Of a stretch of DNA of 64,000 nucleotides, positions 23,340 to 36,900 are shown in pieces. Each line of letters starts with the position of its first letter. The first letter of the stretch is position 1. The notes beneath the pieces were generated by a model. That model saw only the letters and a program-made list of their open reading frames with translations. It did no database searches and was not told the origin of the DNA. This DNA comes from Porites lobata (taxonomy: Eukaryota; Cnidaria; Anthozoa; Scleractinia; Poritidae), in assembly GCA_942486035.1 (NCBI GenBank), contig CALNXK010000302.1, forward strand, positions 172,501-236,500, written 5' to 3'. The position numbers and the translations under genes were made by a program.

Positions 23340-23490
23340 AAGCACGACAGAAGAAAGTGGCCATCGTAAAGAGGTGGCCATTGTAGAGAGGTTTTATATA
23401 AGGGTTAAGGTATGCATTTTTTGTCCGCCGGGGCGAAAAAAGGTGGATATTGTAGAGAGGTGGCCGTTAGCGGAGGTTCGACTGTACCTT
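23340..23490 (+). repeat. GTGGCCATTGTAGAGAGGT repeat, copy 3
   Basis: Contains gaaagtggccatcgtaaagaggtggccattgtagagaggt in pieces and ends in gttagcggaggttcgactgta, as copy 1 does. Confidence 0.65.
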
Positions 23491-25191
23491 GCGTAAACGA
23501 AGGGTCTGTACTTAGCAAAATGTGGATTTCAGTTCGTTTCTCAGTTGATGTTTTACTGCCAGAATCTGCACACGGCATTAGTTACAATTTGTAACCTCTA
23601 TCTAGGAATTGTACATTATGCTTGCATTTTTTTTTAGTATTTTAGTGGAGCAAAAGCATTAAGCGTTATTCGAGCATTTTAGTGGCACTTTTCCCGGATT
23701 TTTTTCAGAGAAAATAAAAACAAAGGTTAATTGTTCCCTGAAAAATCTTTTAAAATAAAGACAAACTAGAAAAAACTTGAAATTCAAAGTGCGAAGACTG
23801 GGGAAAAGTTAATTTTTGCTGTTTATAATGTTGTAAACTTGTTGTTATACTATGCATATCATTTGTGTAGAGATAGCACTCTGTTAGAACGTTACGATGA
23901 ATAAAAAAGCCTCTGAAGCATTATCAGAGCATTTTAGTGACTTTTTTGGGGCTGACCGAGCATTTCAGCGGGAAAAATGGAGCATTAAGGTGGAGTATTT
24001 TAGTGGGGAAAAAAAAGCATAAAGTACAAAAGCCTACGGCGCGGCTCTAGGTGCTTCTCAGGCGGATCATGGGAAAGCTTCAAAAAATGCAAAGGCACAT
24101 GGGAAGGCTTTCCATGACCCCCTGCACCGCGACTACCGCAGAAAATCCCAAGAAGCGCCTGGGTACGAGGCAGGTATGATGAGGTAATGGTCTCACGGAC
24201 CATTTTTTTCTTGCTGGTAACAGGATTGACCTTTACATATTTGCATGTGGAAAAATAGGGGAAAATGCTAAGTTTAGAAGCCTCGTTTACAAGAATTTGG
24301 ACATTTTTGAGACCGTACATTTTATGATTCGGATTTGTGTTGACGAGGCCCACTATGAAGAGTGGTTTAAAAAGATGCGGTTTCAGTGAGCGGATTCACT
24401 GATTTTCTGTGGACGGAAGGCCAATATCTGTGTGATTTTGCTAAAAGGTGCCCGCTAAGTTTTCGCTTGAACACGGGCATCGTTCAAGCCAGTGTAGCCG
24501 GAAAAAAACCAGGGGGCTTACCGTCTTGTTAGGTGTCAGCAGAGAGCCCAGGCCCAGACCTGACTGTAGGTGAGTGGCTGACTTGCTTTGTGTCAAAACT
24601 AGGGGGTAGGGAGGGGAGATTTTGTCACTTTGATTAGAGTTTCAAGACAGAAAGCAGTGCAAAGTCAAGGAATTTTTCCTGTGGGCTAGCCCAGCTAAAT
24701 CAATGCTGTGACCTCATAATGATAACACTACTAACAGAGCTTGGGGGCGAGTGATTGACTAGTCGTAAGTGTCATGGGTGGGGAGGGCGAAGTACTTGCT
24801 CCTTGGACTTGGCTGTCTAGAGACCGAGTACAGGCCCCTTGTATGAAATCCACACATATATTGCATATAAAATAGGATCTTCATTCAATTATTGAATAAC
24901 AGCTGTTTATTATCAAGCAAGTCAATAGTTTGTTTAGAAAACAAAATAAAATTCTCAGTACAGTTCATTGCTCGACTGTAAACTTCAAAAATATTATATT
25001 ACCAGACAGATCTCCCAATTCACAATTCTATATAATATTTCAATTTATTCTTTATCAAAACAAGAGTGCCCTTTTCCAAGCAACTTATAACCCTAAACAT
25101 TTGTCATTAATTCCCGTCCTAGGATAGTGTGTCAAACTATCCAATTCTTGACGATCTTCTATAAAAATCCAAAAGAATGTTTCCTTCACTG

Positions 25192-28100
25192 TCATACAGA
25201 AGTCACGGACATAATCATTGCCTTTGAGCTGAAAAGAAAAACAAGGAAAGTAAACTTAACCAGCTGAATTAATTCTCACAACATACCTCCTTCCTTCTAC
25301 TTGTCAAAGACTACTCTCCAAGTGAACTCTCAATCTTGCCTCTTGATACTCATGCCCAATTTTTTTCGGGCCTTTATTTGCAACGTCATAATTTGTGTTT
25401 TAACAGTGGTGTTTTTTGTTCCATAGTTCCAATATATGAAATTTATATATTCATATCTCGCAAAGTTCCACTCAGTTATAGCCCCATCTACTTGTGAACA
25501 CGAAAATACATCACGTTCTAAGCCCGACCCCCCCCCCCCCCCCCTCCCACACACACACATAAGCCCGCCATCTAGCTTGTATTAGAAAGAATTATATTTT
25601 TAATTTTTACGACTTCCCAAATAATTATAAGCACTCCCGTTTATAAGCCATCCTAAAATCACTTACGACGTTAAGTAAGCCACTAAGTTGTATAAGCCCA
25701 TCACGGCTTAAAAACGGAAGTTTACTGTATTCAGAATTTGATGTTCATCTTTCCGAGTAACATTACGAACCAATTTCACAACCAGCTCCCAGTTGGCTTG
25801 CTAGTTCAATTGGCTAGAGGCTGCACCGGTACCGCAGATGTCAGAGTTAGAAAATCCCTACAAGCCTGAATTTTTTCACTAGGTTTTCTTTTCGCATCTA
25901 CACAAGGCCTGGTTCAGACGCCGAACTTTTCATGAGCCGAGCCTAATACACTGAATTAAGTACATGAAAAGTTCGGCGTCTGAATCAATTAGGAACGCCT
26001 GTTTCAATTTGGAACGGCTCAGCCGGGCCTAAGTTGCGTCTTTACCTGCGACGAACTTTTTTGGATATATTACTATGACATATTGACTATTCTTAGGTTG
26101 ATAATGTTGCTTCTCACCTAATTTCAGTTGATGGTTCCTGTGGTTTAGGATCCATTTGCTGGCTTCGTCCCCGGGCTTCGAAAAGTCTAATCTGTACTTG
26201 CAGCTCCACACAAGCTTCTCTCTCCTCATGAATATTGCGGCAGAGCTGAGTATTCTTTTGCTATGAAAAGTATAAAGAGCATATACAGTGATTTTGTTAC
26301 AATTAGTTATGGTGAGTTCTGGGACTCATATTGTAAAAAATCATGAGTCCCAGTCCAGAATCATTGAGTCCTAGTTCAAAAACACGATTCCCTGGGTCTT
26401 TATATAACCGCACAGTTAATCTAGAGACAGACTCCAAAACTGTGCATTACAGTTTACTGAAATAAAAATATACTTCTTGTATTGTCAAGCAAAACAAAGA
26501 CTAAAAGAAATATGCGCCGTTAAACAATAGCCACTGACAAGAACAGCCACAGAAATCACACAAACAGGACATTCTACGAAAACGCGTTCAGATCGATCAA
26601 TCGATATTTGCGTCCTATGGGACGCATACAACAAATCATTTTGAGTCTTTGGGAATTTTTATGCGTCAGGAGCACAGGACACAGAGGTAACAAAATCACT
26701 GCATTAGCATATAGCGAAGCATAAGCAATAGTTAGCTATTTAACATGACTGGTAAGGACAAACCAACAGGAAAATTAAAGAAAGAGAATGCTTGCCTCAC
26801 TTACTAGAAAACGACATTTGACATTGGTTTCCCTGTGGTGCGGACGTACGGGAGGATGGGCATACGGTCATGTGATTACCAAATTTCGCGGATATTTCAT
26901 TAACGGTATGATTATATCATCCATTACCCATCAAGAGCTTCACTATAAAAGCAGCACCCTCAAATAAGCACCGCACCGAAATGAAAGAGCTGTGCACTCA
27001 ATCAAGTAACTACAGTACTCCTTTTACCTCGAGTTCCTCATTTTGTTCATTCAGCTCCTGTAAAAGTCTTTCCAGGTCAGCTTCATCTTCCTATTTTCAA
27101 AAAGTTAAGGAATATTCCATGATAAAGAGGTACATTGATAAAAATATGACTTACTTCATTGTCATTTCCACCCTGTGAGTTTCACCCAGTGTGGTCAACC
27201 AAGATGTTGTAGTTCAAAAATTCATGTAATTTAGGTTTCAACCTAGTTTCCTCTGTCCCCATGCCCTAAAAACTTTTACAGTTAGAAATTAAAGTCATAA
27301 GGGTCAGCAAACAAGGGAAACCGAGAATCAAACTGAGTTAACATAACATAACATAACGTATTTATTCAAGATGATGAACTAAAAATTATAAAACATCTTG
27401 AAAAGGAAAACTGGAGGTTTAACCTATGATGTTTCGCTAATAAAATATGGAAGCAGATATATGCTATGTTCAATATAGAATATAAAATAGACATTTAAAA
27501 ACTATTTACAAGAAATAAATTGGATCACTAATGCTAAATAATATAAATACATTGTAGATGAACAAAACAAACAACTAACGGATATTTAGGAAGCGGTTCT
27601 GCGCACTCTTAAAACGGCTCAGGCTTCCAGCCTCAACGATAGATCCTGGTAGACTATTCTAGTCCCGTACGATTCGGATAGGAAAAGAATATTTATATGG
27701 ACTACACTTTGCTGGCTTAACATATAGTTTACACGGATGGTTAGCGCGAGTTGAATTGCACTTGGTAAATTCAAGAAGGTCGTCAAAGTTAAGTTTGTTC
27801 ATGCCAAAAACGACCTTATAGCATTCAACTAGAGAAAGAAACAATCTACGTGTTTCGAGTGTAGGCCACTTCAGTTTCCTTAAACGATCTTCGTATTCCA
27901 TCTCACCACGGTTTTGCCCGAGAGCAAGCCGAGAGGTTCTTTGTTGTGAAGCCCTGAAGACCTCATAGCCACAAGGCTGTGCTCTAACAGCGCCCAGTGG
28001 CCTCTAATGCCTAATTTTTTCCCCGGTGACAAGGAAATCTTAGTTTTTTTAAAGAAATCAGAAGCTGGGCGCCGTAGATTTCACAGGTTCAGAGCAATGG

Positions 28101-31100
28101 GCTCCCTTCAGTTTTTCTTAGAGCACAGCCTTGAGCTAATATAAAATATAATAGAGTTTCAAGGACCATTGTGATGATCCAGAAAATATCCATACCCACC
28201 CCCTCTCCCCCATGGAGGGCAATGAAAATTCTAAGGGGTGGTGCTCTGTTAAGCAAGCTATTATTATTTTACTGTTAACGTTCTTTTAAACCAAAAATAT
28301 TGTTTTCATCAATGATCCTTTTTTTACAGTCGGCTGATTGTTTTTTTTACAGCTTTCGCAAAAAAATAGTTGTCACAGGCTCATGCATAAACTTCAAGTT
28401 AGCTAACTGTTGCTGCTGTATTACACAATATATTGTGGTATTCACCGCAATGTGGCCGTGTTCTAAGCCTTCTTCTAACATGTTTTTAACTAAAAGTCCT
28501 CTTGATGTTTAGTTTGAATGTAACTGGTTCTCTTTTTTGTCGTGTAAGGTATCGCCTCCATGTTTCTCATTGACTTACCTTTAACTATTAACTGAGAAAA
28601 AATTTTACAAGGCAAAATTGAGACAATTAGAAACTGTGTTTACATGAATAAAAAGATTTTTTCTCTCTTTATCGCAGAAACAATCAACTTTTGCATAACA
28701 GTATAGTGCCACATAATTTTTGATGTAAATATCTTTTCCAGGGGGTGCCTATCCAAGTCTAAAGCAAAATTGGAGGTATCGATAGTTTTCTAGAACTACA
28801 CATTATATTCATTGTCATTTCATTATCCAATATATAAAAAATAATCTCCAGTCATGATCAAAAAAAGATACAACTTCACTTTCTGACGAATCTGAGTCAG
28901 AACTTTGCTCTAGCTCGGGATCTTTTTCCTTCAATGCCACAAGAGCTGCTATTTCTTCCTGTAAAATGATCATACGGCACAATATGCTTAAGCCTAGCTA
29001 GGTAAGTAGGGACGGAGGTACAAGGGTGGTATGTGGAGTGAGGGTAGGTACGAATGAAGAAAGGTGAAAGGGTGGGTAGGAATGTAGGTGGATAAGGTGA
29101 GTGGGCATGGAGAAATGTAGGTGGGTAGGTAGGTAGGAAGGTGGGTGTTTGTTTGGTACATGTAGATAGTTTAGTGGGTAGCCTAAATTTAGACAGTCAA
29201 TTACTTTGAGTTGTTTTTATTCCCTCAGCAACGTCTGAAGCGACCGGCCATTAATGCCGTCCAGTGACGTCACTACCCAAAAACCGGGTAGTGAATTTCA
29301 TTGGTTGATTGTCCAGACATTCACATAATGATATATAATTATGAGAAATTTTAGCAGGGTTGTCATCTGATATTTAGCAGACTGCATGGCATGCTTGCGT
29401 GGAGTTAAAAAATGACTACGAATGAAGAATCAGTACAAAGAGTCGGCAGGTTTTTCTTTATTTACAGCTGCTTTGTGGTTTCCGCAGCAACTTTGTTTGT
29501 GTAAAGACTTCTGGGATTTAAGCTTAAGTTCTAATTCTCCTTGTCATTTCCACCGTCAAGGGTAATGCTTCTGTTAGCTTTCTTTCTTCTTTGTTGAGGG
29601 TCAAATAGATTCTTTTCAGTTAAAGCAAGTTGTTGTGTTCCAAGCGTGTATTTAAGCTTATTTCATCGTGTGATTGTGATCGAGTTTGATCACTGAATTA
29701 GAACACATTTGTTCAGTGTACTGCATGCTGTTGACAGTTTAAACGTGGGTAGGTAGGAAGGTAGGAGGGAAGATTAGGTGGGTGGGTGGGTACAGTAAGT
29801 CAATGGTTGGTTGAATAGGTTGATGGGTATGAAGTTGGGTGGGTAGGCGGTTTGGTGGGTGGGTGTGCTTAGTTAGTTAAGGAGGTAAGGAGGAAGGTAG
29901 GTACAGGGGTATTCAGTAGAACAGTGTTTTAACAATCGCTGAATCGTCTGATATAAATGGGAAGAATTAACTCTTACATTAAGTCTTTCAATTTCCTTCT
30001 TCTCCTGCTCCAAACGTTTTCTGAGCTCATCACCAATAGAAGTTAGTTCCTATGAACAGAAAACAAGGTAAATTCAGTCTTATCTAGGTATCTTTCAAAG
30101 ACAGATGGATCTGAATACAAATAGTAAAACCAACCAAAAGTGTCTATGTTAAATAAAGAAATAATCACGAGAAAAAGATACACGAATGAAATCAATGACA
30201 GACCAGCATGCAAAATAATACAAGGCAAAACTGGATATGACACCTTGCTCTAAAGACAGCTGAGTGATAATATTGTCAGAAACAAGTGATTTGACTCCAA
30301 GTACTCGCAAAACTTTATAGTTACGTTTGTACGGTGTTGGATATAAATTTGGCCCTCACTCCCCCAACATGACTCTGGGCAGCTACATCTTCGTTACTTT
30401 TTAACCAATCGCTCTCAAACATGGCAAAAAAAATCGATCAAACACTCTTTTCAGCAATGTCAAAAGTTGGAAATCTCCTGTGGATGGGAAATATTTCCTT
30501 ACCTCTTGCTCCAGTAACAGTTCTGCCTCAGAAGCTTCTAAAAGTGAAATTGCTCCTGAAAGACAATTTTACATTGAACGTTAATATTCAGGTTATTTAC
30601 TTTTCTTGAAACATAAATGACATTGGCCAGGCAAGAGGGCAGGGTTATCATCTCAATTTCTTTTGTCAGCAGTCATCAAAGGTGTTTAAGAAGATCTTAA
30701 GGAGAGTAGCTCTTCTGGGCAATCATAATTTCAGTCATTACATTTTGTTGCACTTAACATGGGTGCTATGCAATCTGTAATTTAATTAACATTATGTAAA
30801 ATGATTGTATCTCAAGTAAATGTGCTAGTTATTATGAGCTGGTTAAAATGTTTTTATTACTTTGACATGCAAAATGTATCATACCATCCTCTTCATCTTT
30901 TGTTTCAGTTGTATGCTCTTGTGTTTTCTGTTGTTCTTCTCCCTGATTTGACTGCAATGCATGTCGCTTAGCATGTCTCAGCTGGAACAAAATAAAATGA
31001 CAGGACTAGTTCACTTAATCAGTCAGGTTTTACCAAAACAACCAATATTTAATAAGATGACTATTGAGAGAGCACCACTAAAATTGCAGAGCTGCAAATA

Positions 31101-33929
31101 ACAGTGGTTTGTTGGACAATGTCCAAATATTTCAATGCAATCTCAACTACCTATGGACATGATGTGATCATGTCTGGGCAAAGTTAACACCAAATTCATT
31201 GGACAGATGAATAAAATCTAACCTCAGTACTTATGAACGTCTACAGCAACCAGGAATGTAGTTGGGATACAAACAGCAGATTTTTTGAAATGTCTTGAAA
31301 AGCCCTATTTTTATAAAATTCAATATTGCCCTTTAATTTGATTCCATGCTTTCTTTTTTTATTTGCCGTGTTATTGAAACTTTCCTCCCATGTCTAAGAA
31401 GTTAAAGGTAGACTTTTGAGAAAACAATAAAGGTTAGTTACAGTTTGCTCAATTCAATGGTCACTTTCCAGAGCCTGGATTTGGTTAAATCTCGACACAA
31501 AGTTCTGAACTGCTCCTTAAATTCTTGTTAACAGGTAAAGTATCTTTGTTTGCTGACATCATTTACCTTCCTTTTTAGTAAGGTAACCTTTCTTTGCACT
31601 TCCCAAAGCATCTCATCTTGTCTGTCAGGCTAGAAAATAAAAAAAGACAAAATATGTAAGTTAGAACAAGTTCCCACCCTTGGGATTGATCGTACCAGCA
31701 GTTTCTGGACACATATGGCTACATGTGTATCACATCCCCATGGGATAATTGAAATTGTTATATTTCTAGACTTTCACTCAACTAAACAGGGACTGCCACC
31801 GGTTGATTCTTGGTGACATACCCTTGACTAAAATCAAATTAATGTATCCCGACTGTGATACATTAAGCAATGCACCCGGCTCGGGATACATTACAGCATG
31901 TGATCAAAGCATGGTGGAAAGTGGCGTGACAGAAGGCGAGAAAAACACTGCCAGTTTTCTTTCTCGTGAATGAACACATTACAACACAACCACGAAGCCT
32001 CAAGCTAAAAATGATTTTCAAAGTTATCCCAGAAGAGAAACAGCAGCTAGTGTAGGAAAAAGATGCAGATAATATAAGGAAAGTACTTTGTAAATCATTG
32101 ATTCAGCTGGGGTTTTGAGAATTAAATTTGTGTTCTTATAAGTGCTGAGTCGACTGGTTTGGTTCACTCAGCTTATTCTTTTGTTGCTGTTGAAGTGAAA
32201 GTCCAGAAATTATATAACAAAACATTTAATGTCAGGTCCCTCCAGAAACCAGTTACTTTTGTTTTCCTTCGAGTCCTGATGTTTCCCTTGACTTCGTCTC
32301 GGGGATCTGACATTAAGTGTATAGTAGCAAAAACCAAACAAAAAAAAAAAATTACGGCTTCCAACAAAACTCCCAAAAAAATCTCATGTGGAATTTCTGA
32401 GTCTTATAAAAGTAAGTGAGTCTTGTGCTGATAATTGCATCATAAATGGACTCATACCCAGTCCCTCTTGGTTTGAAACCAGGCAATAGTAAGCCTAAGT
32501 GGGATGGAGATTGTTGGTCTCTAGTTCAGTGTAGCTTTGCAAGATACAGCTGCTGAAAAATGGTCTGATACAGGCCAGGTCTACGAGGGTCTTAGCAGTA
32601 AACCCCCTTCCTATAAATTCATAGAGCAACTCTGCCAGGATTCAAAGAACAATTTTAGCACCTCCTCCCACCACCTGCATTAAATCTGTCAACCTGTGAC
32701 ATTGACGTTTCCCAGTATCTGTCACCTGAAGGGAAGAATAAGTCACCAGGGGGTCACTGGGTGGGGATCAAGCACAGTTCTGTCCCCTCTCTCTGCCACC
32801 TGGACTATACTGAGAGGTATAGAACATCTCTGCACATCTACAGCCATTTGAGAATAAGGCTGTGCTCTAGAAGAGCCTGATGGGCCCTGGTACCTTAAAC
32901 TTTTGCTCTTGAGTGAGTTCAGAGCACTGAGCTCCCTTCAATTTTTCTTAAAGCACAGCCTTGGAGAAAAGCCTTCATGAAATTGAGTGAGAATAATGCA
33001 TTTAAGTTGGTGCATGATAGACATATTTAAAGCTAACTGCTAACTTGTACCTGTGCATTGTCTGTATTCATGTTGAGTTCTTCATGAAGCTGAGTAAGAA
33101 TTGCTTCTTGCTTAGCCAAAGCAGAAGCTAATGCACTGTGAAGATAAAATATTGATTATTTTGAGTAATAATGCAAAATCAATTACATACATTGTCCCTA
33201 GTGAGTAATAATTTCTCATGATGAAGCTACTAACAGTTAGAGAGGTTAGAAAATAATGATAATTTATGTGCAGATCTGCAAATAACAGTCAGTCTTTGAC
33301 TACAATATTTGTCCACATCAAATGAAATCCTACATGTACCTACCACCACACATTTGGACATACATAACAAATACCAAAGACTGCCGGTTAAGTAACTGAT
33401 TGGCTTGTATGTCCAACAATTTTTTTTGTTTGACTGATTATTGAAACATTAACCTGGTCAGACATAAGTCCTAATTCTATAAAAATATATATATATATAT
33501 ATATATCCTCCAAGCCTGGATATATGTGAACAGTAATTATTAAACAGCAAATTTTTCATGCAACTGCTTGATGATTTTTTAAGTATACTATATTGCATAA
33601 TGCACTTTAAAAGCTAAGCAGTATTGATTTCTTTGATAACAAAGAACATGAAGATGTTTTAGAGACCAAACACATAGTCCTCATGCTCTTGATTACGTTT
33701 AGAGCCTCTATGCCCAATGAACATAAAAATTCAAGCACAATAATTAAAATCAAATCAGTTCTTGCTCTGTGAACTTGTATTGTTTTTTCTACTGCATCTT
33801 ACTTTGGACTACTGGGTAAATCCTCTTCATCATCACCCATTCCAACAGACATTGTAAGAGGTCCACTGTACCTTTAACAAAAAAAACACTACATGCTTCT
33901 AATAATTATTACTGAGCCTTTCATAATAA

Positions 33930-33963
<34 letters not shown>

Positions 33964-36900
33964 GATTGAGGAACTTTGTACCCCTTGTTAATACAGCCAT
34001 CTTTTCTCTTTGTAAAAAGGAAGTTAACCAAGTAACTAAAAATGAAATGGGACAGCAAAAATGAAGAAATGAGTCTTGTTGCTGCTCATTGTTTACAATA
34101 ACAAGTACCAAAAAACAATAAAATCGACCATGCTCTGTTGATTTCACCAACTCAAATATAATATTTATTTATTTGAAAGGCTAACTTATAGGCGCACTAA
34201 ATCCTCATTTACACTGCTTGTTTGTAGTTGTTTTTTGAAGTACATTTTGAAGTACATTACTAGAACATAACATTGACTATTGGAAGATCTACTCTGATCT
34301 ACCCATCAAACTAAATTAAAAGACTACCAAGGTCTTTGGTCTCATAATTATGTGCTATTAAACCCTTTTTTCAAATGACATAAGCTTTATTCATAAAAAA
34401 AATCCTTGTACTATATTTTTTTCATAAAAAAACTTAAACCAAATGCCACCACTATGGTACTTACTTTGTGAGCTTTGTATCAGGGAAGAGGTCATCGACG
34501 TAGTTCAGGAAAATGAACAACACACTGTGTCCTACGTTCATCGTTGGGCTCAGAACTATTCCAATGTTCTGTAGGTTCATTCTGTTTGATGAATACTAGA
34601 GGAAAAAAATAAGGATGTCAATTGTAATTGTTTAACATCTTAAGTTAGGTAAAGTGATGAACTTCACATGTCATGCTGAATCTAATGCTAATAAGCAAAA
34701 TCTATTGATCTTGCCCATTAGCATTGAGTTTCGCACATTTGAAGTTTGGCCTAGCCCTAAGGTACATTACACGATTCAATAACAAATTACAGTTGAACTT
34801 TCCATAAATGGACAGCTTCGCAAACAGCAGATCAAGATCATTATACAGTGTAATAAGGATTAATCTTAATTATGCCCCTACACAACAGATGACAATAACA
34901 TTTGATGGTGATGATGGTGTTGATCATGAAAATGATGATGAAGATGATGGTTGTGCTGATGATGACAATGACATCAAGTGATGAGGATGATAATGACAAT
35001 GATGATGATGATGATGATGATGATTAGCACTACAAATTAGGGTGATTCCATGTTGCGGACATTACGTTCACATACTAAAATTAATATTTTAAACCCCAAT
35101 TTAGATGTCAAAATGTTCATTAAGGGTGTTCAAACATATCTAGAAAGTATTTTTAGTGCTCCCTTTGTACCTAATAAAAAGATGCTTTGGTTAGCTCTTA
35201 AGACCTTGAAGGTATGAGTTGAAGAAAGTGTGTTGCAGACATTACCGTTTAAACAACCACTTTTTAAAGTAACTTTCTTTAAAGAGATTTTCCTGTGAAT
35301 TTTTAACCTTGAGCAGAAAATAATTGTGCCTTCAAAACATAACAATAATTAGATTTTTCAACAGTCAAAAAAAAATTCCATGCAACCTTGTTCCAGTGAT
35401 TCTACAAACAACAGTTTGTGTTGTCGACATTACACAAAATTGTTGCGGACATTACATTTTTGGGAACACATTTTTTATCATTCACTTCCTAGTAAGTGTT
35501 GCTGACTGTGGCTATGTCCATTTGTTCTGTAGTTACTTGTCTAAAAATGAAGCTGTGAAATTATCATTTACTTTATTTATGTTCTATTATAATATTATAT
35601 AATCTCCTGCTGAGACCTAGTATCATGCAATACCAGTCAGATTTTTTTCTGCTATACTGACCCCTTAAAATAATTTTCACATGTGTAATGTCCGCAACGT
35701 AATGTCCACAACACTTTTCAACTTATAATTTCTGAGCAAAGAAAACCCACCCAGGAAATGTTTTGAGATTAAAATAGAGTATACATCAGACTAACTGAGC
35801 AGCATCAATAGCACATGAAAATACAGCACACTGTGTACAGGAACTGAAAAAAAATACGTTAACCTAATGTCCGCAACAAAAATTCAATGTCAATTTTCTT
35901 AGGAAAGTGTCAGTAGCTGGATAATAATTTATAGCCTAATGATAGTGTAAGGCAAAGGTTATAGTACACACATACTTTTATGTTAACTGTAATGTTTTCT
36001 TAGATGTTAAAACTTTGTTTAAAATTTCCTTCCATAAATTCCAAATATAATGAGATTCAAATTCTCTGGATTTCATGCCTTCTCACATTAAGCACATGGA
36101 CAAGACGCACAAGATCTCAGTAATTTCAAACAGCCCATTGTTTCAGCTTTCTGTTGGTTAAGTTTCATTGTGCAAAATTTTATTTTAAAAAATTCAAAAT
36201 TTCATTGTCTCGCGTGGAATTGCCCATTAAATCATTATGGGATGGCTTTCACCTTTTCTATGAGAAGAGACACATGAGTGAGACATTATGAGACATAATC
36301 CCCCTATACAACAGATTGATGATGATGACAACAACGGTGATGATGATGATGTTCACTACAAATATGATGATGACGATGGTGGTGGTGGTGGTTGTGATGA
36401 TGATAATGATGATAATGACGTCAATGACAATGAATGATGATTCTGATGATGATGATGATGATGATGAGTTGCATTACTAATAAAATCATTATGGGATGGT
36501 ATTCACCTTTTCTATGACATGAGACATGTGAGTGAAGAGCCATGCCAACAGTGTCCTGTTACATGACGGCAGCTCAGTAAGGAGCTGTTTAGTTTTTTCC
36601 ACTTGTTCACTTCTGTCCTTGATACCTATAGTAAAACAATAATGCGACGAACAGCTACAACAGCTACATATGCAAAGGGCTTCCACTTGAACAATCTTTT
36701 AGAAGTTGAGGAAGGAGAAAGAAATGGCATGCTTATGGTACTTATGAGCAGAATATTGCAGTGTACTTGATGCAAAACACAGACAGAATTACTGATTATT
36801 TCAAATTTTTTTTTGTTTCTGACTGGCTCAAATCCCTTGGCTAATTCTTCATAAACAGATAGTGTTCACCAAATATGGAAGATGTTTGCCTGATATGACA

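Larger units (their letters stand above)
21348..25191. other. Intergenic stretch between AP1AR and RALBP1 3' ends
   Basis: The two genes converge here. It holds perfect hairpins at 21835-21897 and 22902-22968 and a repeat copy at 23340-23490. The right end should carry the RALBP1 3' untranslated region. No credible exon chain was seen. Confidence 0.55.

Noticed and set aside
24000..24353. 117-residue minus-strand frame in the AP1AR-RALBP1 gap
   Set aside because: No domain and no exon partners; overlaps low-complexity ends and repeat-like sequence.
34904..36467. GAT tracts and the motif array considered as a CRISPR-like array
   Set aside because: The host is an animal; copies occur in both orientations, and the spacers are far too long and unequal.
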